Source: Paenibacillus sp. PL2-23 (GTDB lineage Bacteria; Bacillota; Bacilli; Paenibacillales; Paenibacillaceae). Taken from it: a stretch of DNA of 64,000 nt. Shown here one piece after another: positions 27,593-34,975 of this stretch; positions within the stretch are counted from its first letter, which is position 1; each line of letters starts with the position of its first letter. The DNA lies in NCBI RefSeq assembly GCF_040834005.1, contig NZ_CP162129.1, forward strand, positions 261,501-325,500. The letters are read 5' to 3'. Under the pieces are notes generated by a model, which was not told the DNA's origin, did not search any database, and was given only the letters and a program-made list of their open reading frames with translations. Both the position numbers and the translations under genes were made by a program.

Positions 27593-27830
27593 GCGCGCCA
27601 TAACGACACGAGAGATCGCTATCGGCCCATCTCATCAGCAAATGAGCGCAATAGGCACACGAGGTGTCGTTATTGCAGTAACTGGTGGGTTCCAGCGCGC
27701 CATAACGACACGAGAGATCGCTATCGGCCCATCTTATCAGCAAATGAGCGCAATAGGCACACGAGGTGTCGTTATTGCAGTAACTGGAGGGTTCCAGCGA
27801 ACCATAGCGACACGAGAGATTGTAATCGCC
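27593..27830 (-). repeat. Palindrome array B: five palindromes at exact 51-bp spacing
   Basis: Palindromes of the ACGACACGAG...TCG type are centred at 27611, 27662, 27713, 27764 and 27815, each step 51 bp. They alternate between two types, so the 102-bp unit is nearly identical in its two full copies. Read on the minus strand the order of types matches arrays A and C, so this array is inverted relative to them. It fills the space between the SLH/RCC1 terminator and the convergent arsR stop. Frames stay open across it only because 51 is a multiple of three. Confidence 0.9.
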
Positions 27831-27842
27831 GCACCGCGCCCC

Positions 27843-28175
27843 TTATTCAGGGTCTTCCTTCAGCAGCTGATCCAGGCGAAGCATGTTGTGCTTCCAGAAC
27901 TTCTCGTAATAGGACAGCCAATCCTGCAGCTCCTTGAGGGGCGCCGGATTGAGGCGGTTACGCGTCTCCCGTCCCACCTTGCGCTCCGTGACCAGGCCTG
28001 CTTCCTTCAATATCCCCAGATGCTTGGAGACAGCCGCGCGGCCTATTGGGAAATGAATCGTTAATCGGTTAAGCGGCAGCTCTTCCGCATCCGCCAGTAG
28101 ACGAATGAGTTCGCGCCGAGTCGGATCGGCTACCGCATAATATACATCCCGTGTCTGAGCAACAGCGCTCATCAT
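27843..28175 (-). CDS. ArsR family winged-helix regulator
   Basis: This 110-residue protein has the ArsR fold: AVADPTRRELIRLLADAEEL (about 14-33), recognition helix FPIGRAAVSKHLGILKEAGL (about 43-62) and beta-wing VTERKVGRETRNRL. The metal-binding CxC motif of ArsR/SmtB metal sensors is absent. It is like the branch usually paired with an AHSA1/SRPBCC protein, yet no such gene lies next to it. It is a single-gene unit, divergent from the doxX unit. Confidence 0.88.
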   Translation of the reverse strand: MMSAVAQTRDVYYAVADPTRRELIRLLADAEELPLNRLTIHFPIGRAAVSKHLGILKEAGLVTERKVGRETRNRLNPAPLKELQDWLSYYEKFWKHNMLRLDQLLKEDPE

Positions 28176-28273
28176 CGCTCACTCCTTCGTATGCATGCTC
28201 TTGGGTTAAAAACCTAATAGTGCCTTGATTATAGGGCTCGCCGGAGATAACCGTCAATAGGATGAATCCTTCA

Positions 28274-28327
28274 TTGACAGGATACCAAATGGTATCCTAT
28301 AATCTAATACGACACCAAATGGTATCC
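28274..28327 (+). promoter_or_regulatory. Promoter whose spacer is an operator, plus second operator copy
   Basis: TTGACA (28274-28279) and TATAAT (28298-28303) frame an 18-bp spacer that is itself a perfect palindrome, GGATACCAAATGGTATCC (28280-28297). A second copy with one change, GACACCAAATGGTATCC, lies at 28311-28327, its centre 30 bp (three helical turns) away. Strong repression by a dimeric regulator is expected. The adjacent arsR is one candidate; MarR- or HxlR-type proteins are others. Confidence 0.78.
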
Positions 28328-28354
28328 AATTAAAATAAAAGGGAGGCATCATGT

Positions 28355-28483
28355 ATGCGTATATTATTGCAAATGCGGATGGACTCAGGCAAGCTGGAGA
28401 TAGCAGGGAATCATGTGGACGAGCCCAATCGGTTATCCTATACTTGGCTAAGCGGCCATAAGCGGGAGGTGCAGCACGTATAA
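28355..28483 (+). CDS. Short leader ORF of 42 codons overlapping doxX
   Basis: The frame runs from ATG 28355, 8 bases after GGGAGG, to TAA (28481-28483), whose last base is the first base of the doxX ATG (TAATG). The product begins MRILLQMRMDSGKLEIAGNH and ends REVQHV. No family was recognised. An alternative ATG at 28351 in another frame gives 36 codons. The ribosome binding site, the stop-start overlap and the weak site of doxX itself suggest that translation of this ORF drives doxX by coupling. Confidence 0.5.
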   Translation: MRILLQMRMDSGKLEIAGNHVDEPNRLSYTWLSGHKREVQHV

Positions 28484-28845
28484 TGTTTCTCCATATCCTC
28501 TCCATTATTATTCAGAGCTGGCTTCTGCTGTGGATCGCCTTTCAAGGCGCCAGCAAAATCGCGGGGACCAAGCAGCAGGTTGAGCTGTTCCAGTCCATCC
28601 GATGGCCGCAGCAGCTTCGCATAATTGCCGGTGTCGTGCAGCTCATTGGTGCGGCAGCGCTTATCGCAGGGTACTGGGCTCCCGCCGCAGCGGCTTGGGC
28701 TGGCATTTGGCTGGGCGTTACCATGCTGGTTGCGATAGCGGCGCATATCCGGGTCAAGCATTCCGCTGGGCAATTGGCGCCCGCTTTGGTCACTCTTGTG
28801 CTGGCGCTTGCCGTAGTTATTTTGTTCGCAGACGAGCTTCTGTAA
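28483..28845 (+). CDS. DoxX family membrane protein
   Basis: This 120-residue protein has four predicted membrane helices and the DoxX-like features ASKIAGTKQQVELFQSIRWP (about 18-37) and GVVQLIGAAALIAGYW (about 43-58). DoxX proteins are linked to thiol or oxidative stress and to quinone-associated membrane complexes in other bacteria, but the reaction is not settled. It is expressed from the operator-filled promoter at 28274 and followed 24 bases later by another gene of the same unit. Confidence 0.82.
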   Translation: MFLHILSIIIQSWLLLWIAFQGASKIAGTKQQVELFQSIRWPQQLRIIAGVVQLIGAAALIAGYWAPAAAAWAGIWLGVTMLVAIAAHIRVKHSAGQLAPALVTLVLALAVVILFADELL

Positions 28846-28869
28846 GATCATAAGATGATGAGGGGTGCA

Positions 28870-29346
28870 ATGGATATGTCCTATGTCGTGGATTTCAAAG
28901 AGGTGTCAACGGCTGGCTTGGAGTCTTCGCCCGCAGCTGAGGCGCTTGCCGGCCTGCGCGCCAATGAGGCCAGGTACTTCATGAACAAATACAAGCATGA
29001 ATTTGCGGTGGTGCCGGCTGCTGACAGCCCGGAGACGCTGGAGTATGTAAGCCGGATCTTGAAGGAGCAGCGGGGAATAGCATTTGCGGCCAAGCCATTA
29101 GAAACTTCGCGTTTTCAAGTGGAAAATATACAGTGGGCCTACGTCTTCTACGAGGATGGCCTGGCGGTCAACGTCATGTATACGGTCGATGACCCCAAGA
29201 AGCGGGCGGTTGGCTTCAAGCTGTCCGAGGGAATGGAGATTCCCAAGGAGCTCGAGGAGAAGGGATTTAAGTTCGCCAGGCAGAAGTCCAAGCTGGCCGG
29301 CACGATACGAGGCTCGTTTTTTGTCATCAAGGGAGAATATGAATAG
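28870..29346 (+). CDS. Conserved hypothetical protein, about 158 residues
   Basis: The start is uncertain: ATG 28870 (MDMSYVVDF) and ATG 28876 (MSYVVDF) both follow GAGGGG, with 4- and 10-base spacers; an ATG at 28855 has no site. The product is soluble and charged, with YFMNKYKHEFAVVP near the start and FVIKGEYE at the end. I recognise no domain with certainty. It follows doxX in the same direction and is probably co-transcribed. Confidence 0.65.
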   Translation: MDMSYVVDFKEVSTAGLESSPAAEALAGLRANEARYFMNKYKHEFAVVPAADSPETLEYVSRILKEQRGIAFAAKPLETSRFQVENIQWAYVFYEDGLAVNVMYTVDDPKKRAVGFKLSEGMEIPKELEEKGFKFARQKSKLAGTIRGSFFVIKGEYE

Positions 29347-29505
29347 CCAATACAGATCAATTTGAGATAATTGCGAGCGCTTATGACACGTCCGAGAGGG
29401 TTCATATTGCCGCCGTCTCTGCCGATGCGATTCGCGAATACATAATCGACGGGGGCAAGATGGGGCAGGACGCGACGATGTTGTCATGGATGCCCGCAAG
29501 GAATA
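29343..29505 (+). pseudogene. 5'-fragment of a class I SAM methyltransferase, no start codon
   Basis: Right after the preceding stop a frame reads NTDQFEIIASAYDTSERVHI then AAVSADAIREYIIDGGK. This matches the pattern at the start of a class I methyltransferase (IA..YDT.ER..IA...A.AIR), where the GCGTG SAM-binding motif should come next. Instead the frame continues with unrelated residues and runs into the end of araR on the other strand. It has no ATG, GTG or TTG before this region. I read it as a decayed remnant; the family link rests on pattern memory. Confidence 0.5.
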
Positions 29506-29528
29506 GGGCTGCCGTCCAGGCAGCCCTT
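29506..29528 (-). terminator. Weak terminator of araR
   Basis: GGGCTGCC / GGCAGCCC with a 5-base loop lies 28 bases after the araR stop. The T-run on the minus strand is poor. Confidence 0.45.
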
Positions 29529-29555
29529 CCTCATGCCGGTCTAGCGGCACCACAA

Positions 29556-30644
29556 TCAACAGGACTCCGCCATAGGCGCCTTCACGGTCTCGCCCTCCAC
29601 CAGCACGGGCTGATAATAGGTTTGGGCGGGCAGGTCCTTCTTCCCCTGGAGGCTCTTGATGATCCAATCTGCGGCGTCGCGGCCCATCTGCTCCTGCGGG
29701 TGAGTGAGCGTCGTCAGTTGAATATTGGCGTTTTTGGCAAAATAGGAGTTGTCCTGGCCGATGATGGACAGCTCATCCGGAATGGAGATGCCAAGCTTTC
29801 GGCAGGCATGCACGACCTCCAGGCCGACCTCGTCGTTGTAGCAGACAAGAGCCGTCAGCTCTCCTCTATGCTCGCTTAGGAAGGTCTCCAGATTGCCGAA
29901 CAGGTCCGGCTTCGTATCCGTGTCGAAGGAGAGCACATGCTCCGGTAGGAAGCGAAGCTTGGCCTCCCCCAGCGCTTTGATGTAGCCCTTCATCCGATAT
30001 TTCCCTTGCAGATCATCCATCTTCGCGATGAGGCCGATGCGGGTATGGCCCTTGGCGATAAGCTCCCGCGCCGCCAGATAGCTGGATTGCACGTCATCCA
30101 GGCAGAAGAACGGCACCTCCAGCTCCTCGTAATAGGCGTTAATCATCGTAAAAGGCACCTCCTGCTCCTTGAACGACAAGTAATACGCGATGTTCGGGTT
30201 ATAGACATTGCTGCGGGTCGGCTCAATAATGAGTCCGTCCACACCATACGACAGCATCATCTCCAGCGCCTTCTTCTCCTGCGCAATATCATTATTGGTG
30301 CTGGCCAGCAGCAGCGAATAGTTATCCTCGTTCAGCCGGCTTTCAATGCCGCGAATAATGGAGGGAAAGATATAGTCCGAGATATAGGTCGTAATGACGC
30401 CGATCGTCTTCTTCCCGCCCGAGCGCGACCGGTATTGGCTGCTGACGTACGTGCCGGACCCTTTCTCGCTGCGCAGAAATCCCTCATTGGACAGCTCCAG
30501 AATCGCCTTCCGAACCGTCTGCCGGCTGACGCCGTAGCTCTCCTGCAGCGCGGATTCCGTAGGAATCTGCTCGCCTGCCTTGTAGGTCCCCGACAAAATA
30601 TGGCTTTTGATATCATCAATAATCATTTGATATTTGGGCTTCAT
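29556..30644 (-). CDS. araR: Arabinose repressor AraR (GntR DNA-binding, LacI-type sensor)
   Basis: About 362 residues. A GntR-type winged HTH at the N-terminus (YGVSRQTVRKAILELSNEGF) is fused to a LacI/GalR-type periplasmic-binding-like sensor (from KKTIGVITTYISDYIFPSII on). This fusion is diagnostic of AraR, which represses arabinose genes until L-arabinose binds. The start is MKPKYQM at 30644; an in-frame ATG six codons upstream is possible. It is divergent from the kinase-araD-araA operon. TTGTACGTACA, an AraR-type operator core, lies at 30678-30688 in its own upstream region. Confidence 0.93.
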   Translation of the reverse strand: MKPKYQMIIDDIKSHILSGTYKAGEQIPTESALQESYGVSRQTVRKAILELSNEGFLRSEKGSGTYVSSQYRSRSGGKKTIGVITTYISDYIFPSIIRGIESRLNEDNYSLLLASTNNDIAQEKKALEMMLSYGVDGLIIEPTRSNVYNPNIAYYLSFKEQEVPFTMINAYYEELEVPFFCLDDVQSSYLAARELIAKGHTRIGLIAKMDDLQGKYRMKGYIKALGEAKLRFLPEHVLSFDTDTKPDLFGNLETFLSEHRGELTALVCYNDEVGLEVVHACRKLGISIPDELSIIGQDNSYFAKNANIQLTTLTHPQEQMGRDAADWIIKSLQGKKDLPAQTYYQPVLVEGETVKAPMAESC

Positions 30645-30677
30645 CTCTTCCACTTCTTTCATTCTGGTTCATAAAAG

Positions 30678-30688
30678 TTGTACGTACA
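30678..30688. promoter_or_regulatory. AraR operator next to araR
   Basis: TTGTACGTACA matches the core of the Bacillus AraR consensus ATTTGTNCGTACAAAT. A half-site-like ATGTACAAAT follows at 30703-30712. It is placed for self-repression of araR. Confidence 0.75.
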
Positions 30689-30837
30689 CATCTTAGCATG
30701 AAATGTACAAATTGCAAAGGTTACCCTCCATATTTGATGCCAAAACGATACAAATTTCGCCCTTTTTTGTTGAAGCACGCCATTATCGGGACCCTAAAAC
30801 CCTATCACCATGATGTAAGTATAACTATTAGACTATA

Positions 30838-30867
30838 TTGACAAATGTACGTACAAAAAATTATACT
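30838..30867 (+). promoter_or_regulatory. Promoter of the arabinose operon with AraR operator in the spacer
   Basis: TTGACA (30838-30843) and TATACT (30862-30867) are 18 bp apart. ATGTACGTACAAA (30845-30857) fills the spacer and matches the AraR consensus, so AraR would exclude RNA polymerase. The two AraR sites are about 168 bp apart, which would allow looping. Confidence 0.85.
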
Positions 30868-30974
30868 AAGGCTGTCAACTGAAGAGAAAGCGCCTTCTTC
30901 CATCCTGCTCAGAGCTGTAAGGGAGTCGGAAGCGGCTTTTATAGAAAAAGGGGAAAAGAGAGGGGATGCACGTT

Positions 30975-32594
30975 ATGACGAGTCATACGGACCTGAAGGA
31001 AGCCATCGTCCAGGGCGCAACGTCGCTTGGCATCGAGCTGGGCTCTACCAGAATAAAGGCGGTGCTGATCGACCGCCAGTTCCAGACCATCGCATCGGGA
31101 AGCTACGAGTGGGAGAACCAGCTCAAGAATGGCTTCTGGACGTACGGCCAGTCGGACATGATGACCGGTGTTCAGGCCGCTTATCGCGAGCTGAAGGAGG
31201 AGGTAGCGAGATCCTACGGGGTTACGCTTCAGACCGTCGGCTCCATCGGCTTCTCCGCGATGATGCACGGATACCTCGCCTTCGATCAGCAGGGAGAGCT
31301 GCTGGTGCCGTTCCGGACCTGGCGCAACTCGACGACGGGCGCCGCGGCCAAGGAGCTGACGGAGCTGTTCCAGTTCAACATTCCGGAGCGCTGGAGCATC
31401 GCGCATCTCTACCAGGCCATCCTGAACCAAGAGGAGCATGTGCCTCGCGTGGCCTTCATGACGACGCTGTCGGGATACATGCACTGGCTGCTGACAGGCC
31501 GCAAGGTGCTGGGCATCGGCGATGCTTCGGGCATGTTCCCTATTGACGAAGCGACGGGACAATACCACTCCGCGATGGTTCAGCAGTTCAATGAACGAGT
31601 CGCGGACCGCGGCTACGCGTTAAGGCTGGAGGAGCTGCTGCCGAAGGTACAGCTAGCAGGCGAGGGAGCCGGTGAGCTGACGCAGGAGGGAGCGGCTCTG
31701 CTGGACCCGGCCGGCGACCTGAAGCCCGGCATTCCGCTCTGTCCTCCGGAGGGTGACGCAGGGACGGGCATGGTGGCGACGAACAGCGTGAAGAAGCGGA
31801 CGGGGAACGTCTCTGTCGGCACGTCCATCTTCGCCATGATCGTTCTGGAGAAGGAGCTGTCCAAGGTATACCCGGAGATTGATATTGTGACAACACCGGA
31901 TGGCAGCCCGGTTGCGATGGTGCACGCCAACAACTGCTCCAGCGATCTGAACGCCTGGGTAGGGCTGTTCCGTGAATTTGCGGCGGCAATGGGCTATAGC
32001 GAGGATTCCGGCAGACTGTTCAGCGTGCTGCTGAACAAGTCGCTCGAAGCGGATCCGGACGGCGGCGGGCTGCTCAGCTACGGCTATCTCTCCGGTGAAA
32101 ATATTACAGGCATCGAGCAGGGCCGCCCGCTTTTTGTCCGCTCGCCGGAGAGCAGCTTCAATCTGGCCAACTTTATGCGCACGCATCTATTCACGGCTTT
32201 CGGCGCGCTGAAGCTGGGCATGGATATTTTGACAGATAACGAGAAGGTAGCCATCGACAGCATTCTGGCCCATGGCGGTCTCTTCAAAACCCCTGTCGTC
32301 GGCCAGCGGGCACTCGCCGCCGCGCTGAATGTGCCCATCTCGGTCATGTCCACGGCCGGTGAAGGCGGAGCGTGGGGCATGGCGCTCTTGGCCTCGTACT
32401 TGGTCAACAAGGGCGAAGGAGAGAGTCTGGACGGCTTCCTCGCGGGGCAGGTATTCCAGGCTGTCGAGGGACAGGAGCTTGCCCCGGACGCAAGGGACGT
32501 GTTGGGCTTTGAAGCCTTTATGGCGCGCTACAAGGCTGGGCTGGCTATTGAGCAGGCCGCGGTCGAACATCTGCTGGAGAACGGGAGGGGTTAA
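30975..32594 (+). CDS. FGGY-family kinase acting as probable L-ribulokinase
   Basis: This 539-residue FGGY carbohydrate kinase has an N-terminal ATPase lobe ([19 protein letters not shown]), the substrate-side segment [10 protein letters not shown], and the C-terminal ATP lobe with [18 protein letters not shown] 30975 is chosen because GAGAGGGG lies 9 bases before it; ATG 30966 would touch the site. It is first in an operon with araD and araA under AraR, so its substrate should be L-ribulose. It resembles the xylulokinase/gluconokinase-like kinases found in arabinose operons of clostridia more than classical Bacillus AraB: a functional analogue rather than an orthologue, by inference. Confidence 0.82.
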   Translation: MTSHTDLKEAIVQGATSLGIELGSTRIKAVLIDRQFQTIASGSYEWENQLKNGFWTYGQSDMMTGVQAAYRELKEEVARSYGVTLQTVGSIGFSAMMHGYLAFDQQGELLVPFRTWRNSTTGAAAKELTELFQFNIPERWSIAHLYQAILNQEEHVPRVAFMTTLSGYMHWLLTGRKVLGIGDASGMFPIDEATGQYHSAMVQQFNERVADRGYALRLEELLPKVQLAGEGAGELTQEGAALLDPAGDLKPGIPLCPPEGDAGTGMVATNSVKKRTGNVSVGTSIFAMIVLEKELSKVYPEIDIVTTPDGSPVAMVHANNCSSDLNAWVGLFREFAAAMGYSEDSGRLFSVLLNKSLEADPDGGGLLSYGYLSGENITGIEQGRPLFVRSPESSFNLANFMRTHLFTAFGALKLGMDILTDNEKVAIDSILAHGGLFKTPVVGQRALAAALNVPISVMSTAGEGGAWGMALLASYLVNKGEGESLDGFLAGQVFQAVEGQELAPDARDVLGFEAFMARYKAGLAIEQAAVEHLLENGRG

Positions 32595-32596
32595 CG

Positions 32597-33292
32597 TTGC
32601 TGGAACAGCTGAAGGAAGAGGTGTTTCAGGCGAATCTGGATTTGCCGAAGCACGGACTTGTTAAGTTTACTTGGGGTAATGCAAGCGCGCTGGATCGGGA
32701 GAGCGGATTATTCGTCATTAAGCCAAGCGGTGTCAGCTACGAGAGTATGAAGCCGAGCGACATGGTTGTGGTGGATCTCGACGGGAACGTGGTGGAGGGC
32801 GCTCTGCGTCCATCCTCTGACACGGCGACTCACGCGGTGCTGTACAAGCGCTTTCCGCAGATTGGCGGCATTGTGCATACGCACTCCACCTGGGCGACCA
32901 TCTGGGCGCAGGCGGGCCTCGATGTGCCCGTCATGGGAACGACGCATGCGGACACGTTCTATGGCGCAGTTCCCTGCGCCCGGTTCTTGAACCAGGAGGA
33001 GGTGAATCGCGGCTACGAGGCGGAGACGGGCCATGTCATTATCGAGACGTTCGAGAAGCGGGGCCTCGATGTCATGGCGATTCCGGCCATCCTGCTGCAA
33101 GGCCATGCGCCGTTCACCTGGGGCAAGGACGTCAAGTCGGCGGTGGTGAACAGCGTCGTGCTGGAGGAAGTGTGCAAGATGAACCTGTACGCGCGCCAGC
33201 TGAACCATTTCTCCAAGGAGCTGCCGCAGGGTATACTCGACAAGCATTATCTCCGCAAGCATGGCAAGGACGCTTATTACGGACAGAAATAG
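32597..33292 (+). CDS. araD: L-ribulose-5-phosphate 4-epimerase AraD
   Basis: This 231-residue class II aldolase-like epimerase turns L-ribulose 5-phosphate into D-xylulose 5-phosphate. Features are FTWGNASALDRESGLFVIKP (about 22-41) and the Zn-binding HTHSTWATIW (about 95-104), with the further His in LQGHAPFTWG (about 170). The start is TTG with GGGAGGGG 7 bases before it, 2 bases after the kinase stop. The length is normal for the family. Confidence 0.95.
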   Translation: MLEQLKEEVFQANLDLPKHGLVKFTWGNASALDRESGLFVIKPSGVSYESMKPSDMVVVDLDGNVVEGALRPSSDTATHAVLYKRFPQIGGIVHTHSTWATIWAQAGLDVPVMGTTHADTFYGAVPCARFLNQEEVNRGYEAETGHVIIETFEKRGLDVMAIPAILLQGHAPFTWGKDVKSAVVNSVVLEEVCKMNLYARQLNHFSKELPQGILDKHYLRKHGKDAYYGQK

Positions 33293-33327
33293 ATGCAACT
33301 ACCTATATGGAAAGAGAGTGATACAAT

Positions 33328-34752
33328 ATGACAGCAACAGCAGCTAAACAGTTTTGGTTCGTAGTGGGCTCGCAGCATTTGTACGGAGAAGAGGCGCTGG
33401 CCGAGGTGAAGGCGCATGCGCAGATTATGGCCGATGCGTGGAACAACAGCGGTGTGCTGCCGTATCCCGTTGTTCTGCAAGACTTGGCTGTCAGCGCGGA
33501 CAAAATTACAAGCATCATGAAAGAAGTGAACTACCGCGACGAGGTAGCGGGCGTGATCACGTGGATGCATACCTTCTCCCCTGCGAAGATGTGGATTCGC
33601 GGCACCAAGCTGCTGCAGAAGCCTCTGCTGCACCTTGCCACACAATACAATGAGAGCATTCCATGGGCGACCATCGACATGGACTTCATGAACCTGAACC
33701 AGGCCGCGCACGGCGACCGGGAATACGGCTTCATCAACGCGCGCCTGAAGAAGCAGAACAAAATCGTCGTTGGCTATTGGGAGCGTCCGGAGGTGCACAA
33801 GCAGCTTGCCGACTGGATGGATGTGGCGGTTGCCTACAATGAAAGCTTCAACATCAAGGTGGCTCGCTTCGGCGACAATATGCGCAATGTCGGCGTGACA
33901 GATGGCGACAAGGTCGAGGCGCAAATTCAATTCGGCTGGACGGTAGACTATTACGGCATCGGCGACCTCGTACAATACGTGAATGCTGTAACCGAGCAGG
34001 AAATCGATGATCTGATGGGCGAATACGCGGAGCTGTATGAATTCGATTACGGCACGAACAGCCAAGAGGCTTGGGAAGCCAGCGTGCGAGTGCAAGCGAG
34101 CTATGAGATTGCGCTGAAGAGCTTCCTGGAGGACAAGGGCTACAACGCCTTCACCACAAACTTCGAGGATCTTCATGGCATGAAGCAGCTGCCGGGTCTT
34201 GCTGTACAGCGCCTGATGGCGCAGGGCTACGGCTTCGCCGGCGAAGGCGACTGGAAGACAGCCGCGCTTGATCGTCTGATGAAGGTTATGAGCCGCAACC
34301 AGAACACGGGCTTCATGGAGGACTACACGTATGAGATGGCGGCTGGCCAAGAGGCCATCCTGCAATCCCACATGCTGGAGGTCGACCCGTCGCTGGCGGC
34401 GAACAAGCCGAAGATTGTGGTGAATCCGCTCGGCATCGGCGACCGCGAGGATCCGGCTCGTCTCGTATTCGACGGCAAAGCCGGCGAAGGTGTCGTTGTC
34501 TCCATGGCCGACTTCGGCACGCATTACAAGCTGCTGATTAACGAGGTGTCCGCGTTCGAGCCGACGGTCCCAGCTCCCAAGCTGCCTGTCGCGCGCGTCC
34601 TGTGGACTGTGAAGCCGAACTTCCAGGACGGCGTAAAGGCCTGGATCGAGAACGGCGGCGGCCATCATACGGTGGTGTCGCTGAACCTGACGACCGACCA
34701 GATCGTAACGTACGCGAAGCTTGTGAACCTGGAGTACGTGGTCATTAAGTAA
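33328..34752 (+). CDS. araA: L-arabinose isomerase AraA
   Basis: This 474-residue enzyme converts L-arabinose to L-ribulose, the first step of the pathway. Family features are FWFVVGSQHLYGEEAL (N-terminus), GVITWMHTFSPAKMWIRG, the metal-binding region (Glu/His) around NTGFMEDYTYEM and the conserved NGGGHHTVVSLN near the C-terminus. It is the last gene of the operon, 35 bases after araD. A terminator follows. Confidence 0.96.
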   Translation: MTATAAKQFWFVVGSQHLYGEEALAEVKAHAQIMADAWNNSGVLPYPVVLQDLAVSADKITSIMKEVNYRDEVAGVITWMHTFSPAKMWIRGTKLLQKPLLHLATQYNESIPWATIDMDFMNLNQAAHGDREYGFINARLKKQNKIVVGYWERPEVHKQLADWMDVAVAYNESFNIKVARFGDNMRNVGVTDGDKVEAQIQFGWTVDYYGIGDLVQYVNAVTEQEIDDLMGEYAELYEFDYGTNSQEAWEASVRVQASYEIALKSFLEDKGYNAFTTNFEDLHGMKQLPGLAVQRLMAQGYGFAGEGDWKTAALDRLMKVMSRNQNTGFMEDYTYEMAAGQEAILQSHMLEVDPSLAANKPKIVVNPLGIGDREDPARLVFDGKAGEGVVVSMADFGTHYKLLINEVSAFEPTVPAPKLPVARVLWTVKPNFQDGVKAWIENGGGHHTVVSLNLTTDQIVTYAKLVNLEYVVIK

Positions 34753-34783
34753 TGATAGGGCGCGTGAATGCCACTTAAAAAAG

Positions 34784-34828
34784 CTGGTCCTGCTTGAGCT
34801 GAAGAGCTGAAGCGGGACCAGTTTTTTT
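34784..34828 (+). terminator. Terminator after araA
   Basis: CTGGTCC..GCTT pairs with AAGC..GGACCAG and is followed by seven T. Confidence 0.9.
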
Positions 34829-34830
34829 GT

Positions 34831-34934
34831 GTTGGATTTGAACGAGAAATCGTTCAAAGTGGCTTGGTGATGCGCCGCGGGTGCCGGATATGAACGAAAA
34901 ATCGTTCAAAACGGCGCGGTAGCGCGCTGCGCAA
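34831..34934. repeat. Two 52-bp direct repeats, each with a palindrome
   Basis: TTTGAACGA-GAAA-TCGTTCAAA (34837-34858) and TGAACGA-AAAA-TCGTTCA (34891-34908) have centres 52 bp apart, and the flanking bases (GGAT before, GGC..GGT after) are repeated too. The sequence differs from the 51-bp arrays but the layout is similar. It lies between the araA terminator and the sulfatase stop. Confidence 0.8.
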
Positions 34935-34975
34935 ACGCTGACGGGCCTATGCTGCTGCGTGGCCACTTGCACCCT

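Noticed and set aside
27545..28064. Two plus-strand frames of 130 and 140 codons over array B and the end of arsR
   Set aside because: They are by-products of the 51-bp period and of the antisense of arsR; no ribosome binding site or family match.
33277..34857. A 526-codon minus-strand frame opposite araA
   Set aside because: araA is unmistakable on the plus strand; the antisense frame is His/Leu/Val-rich shadow sequence.
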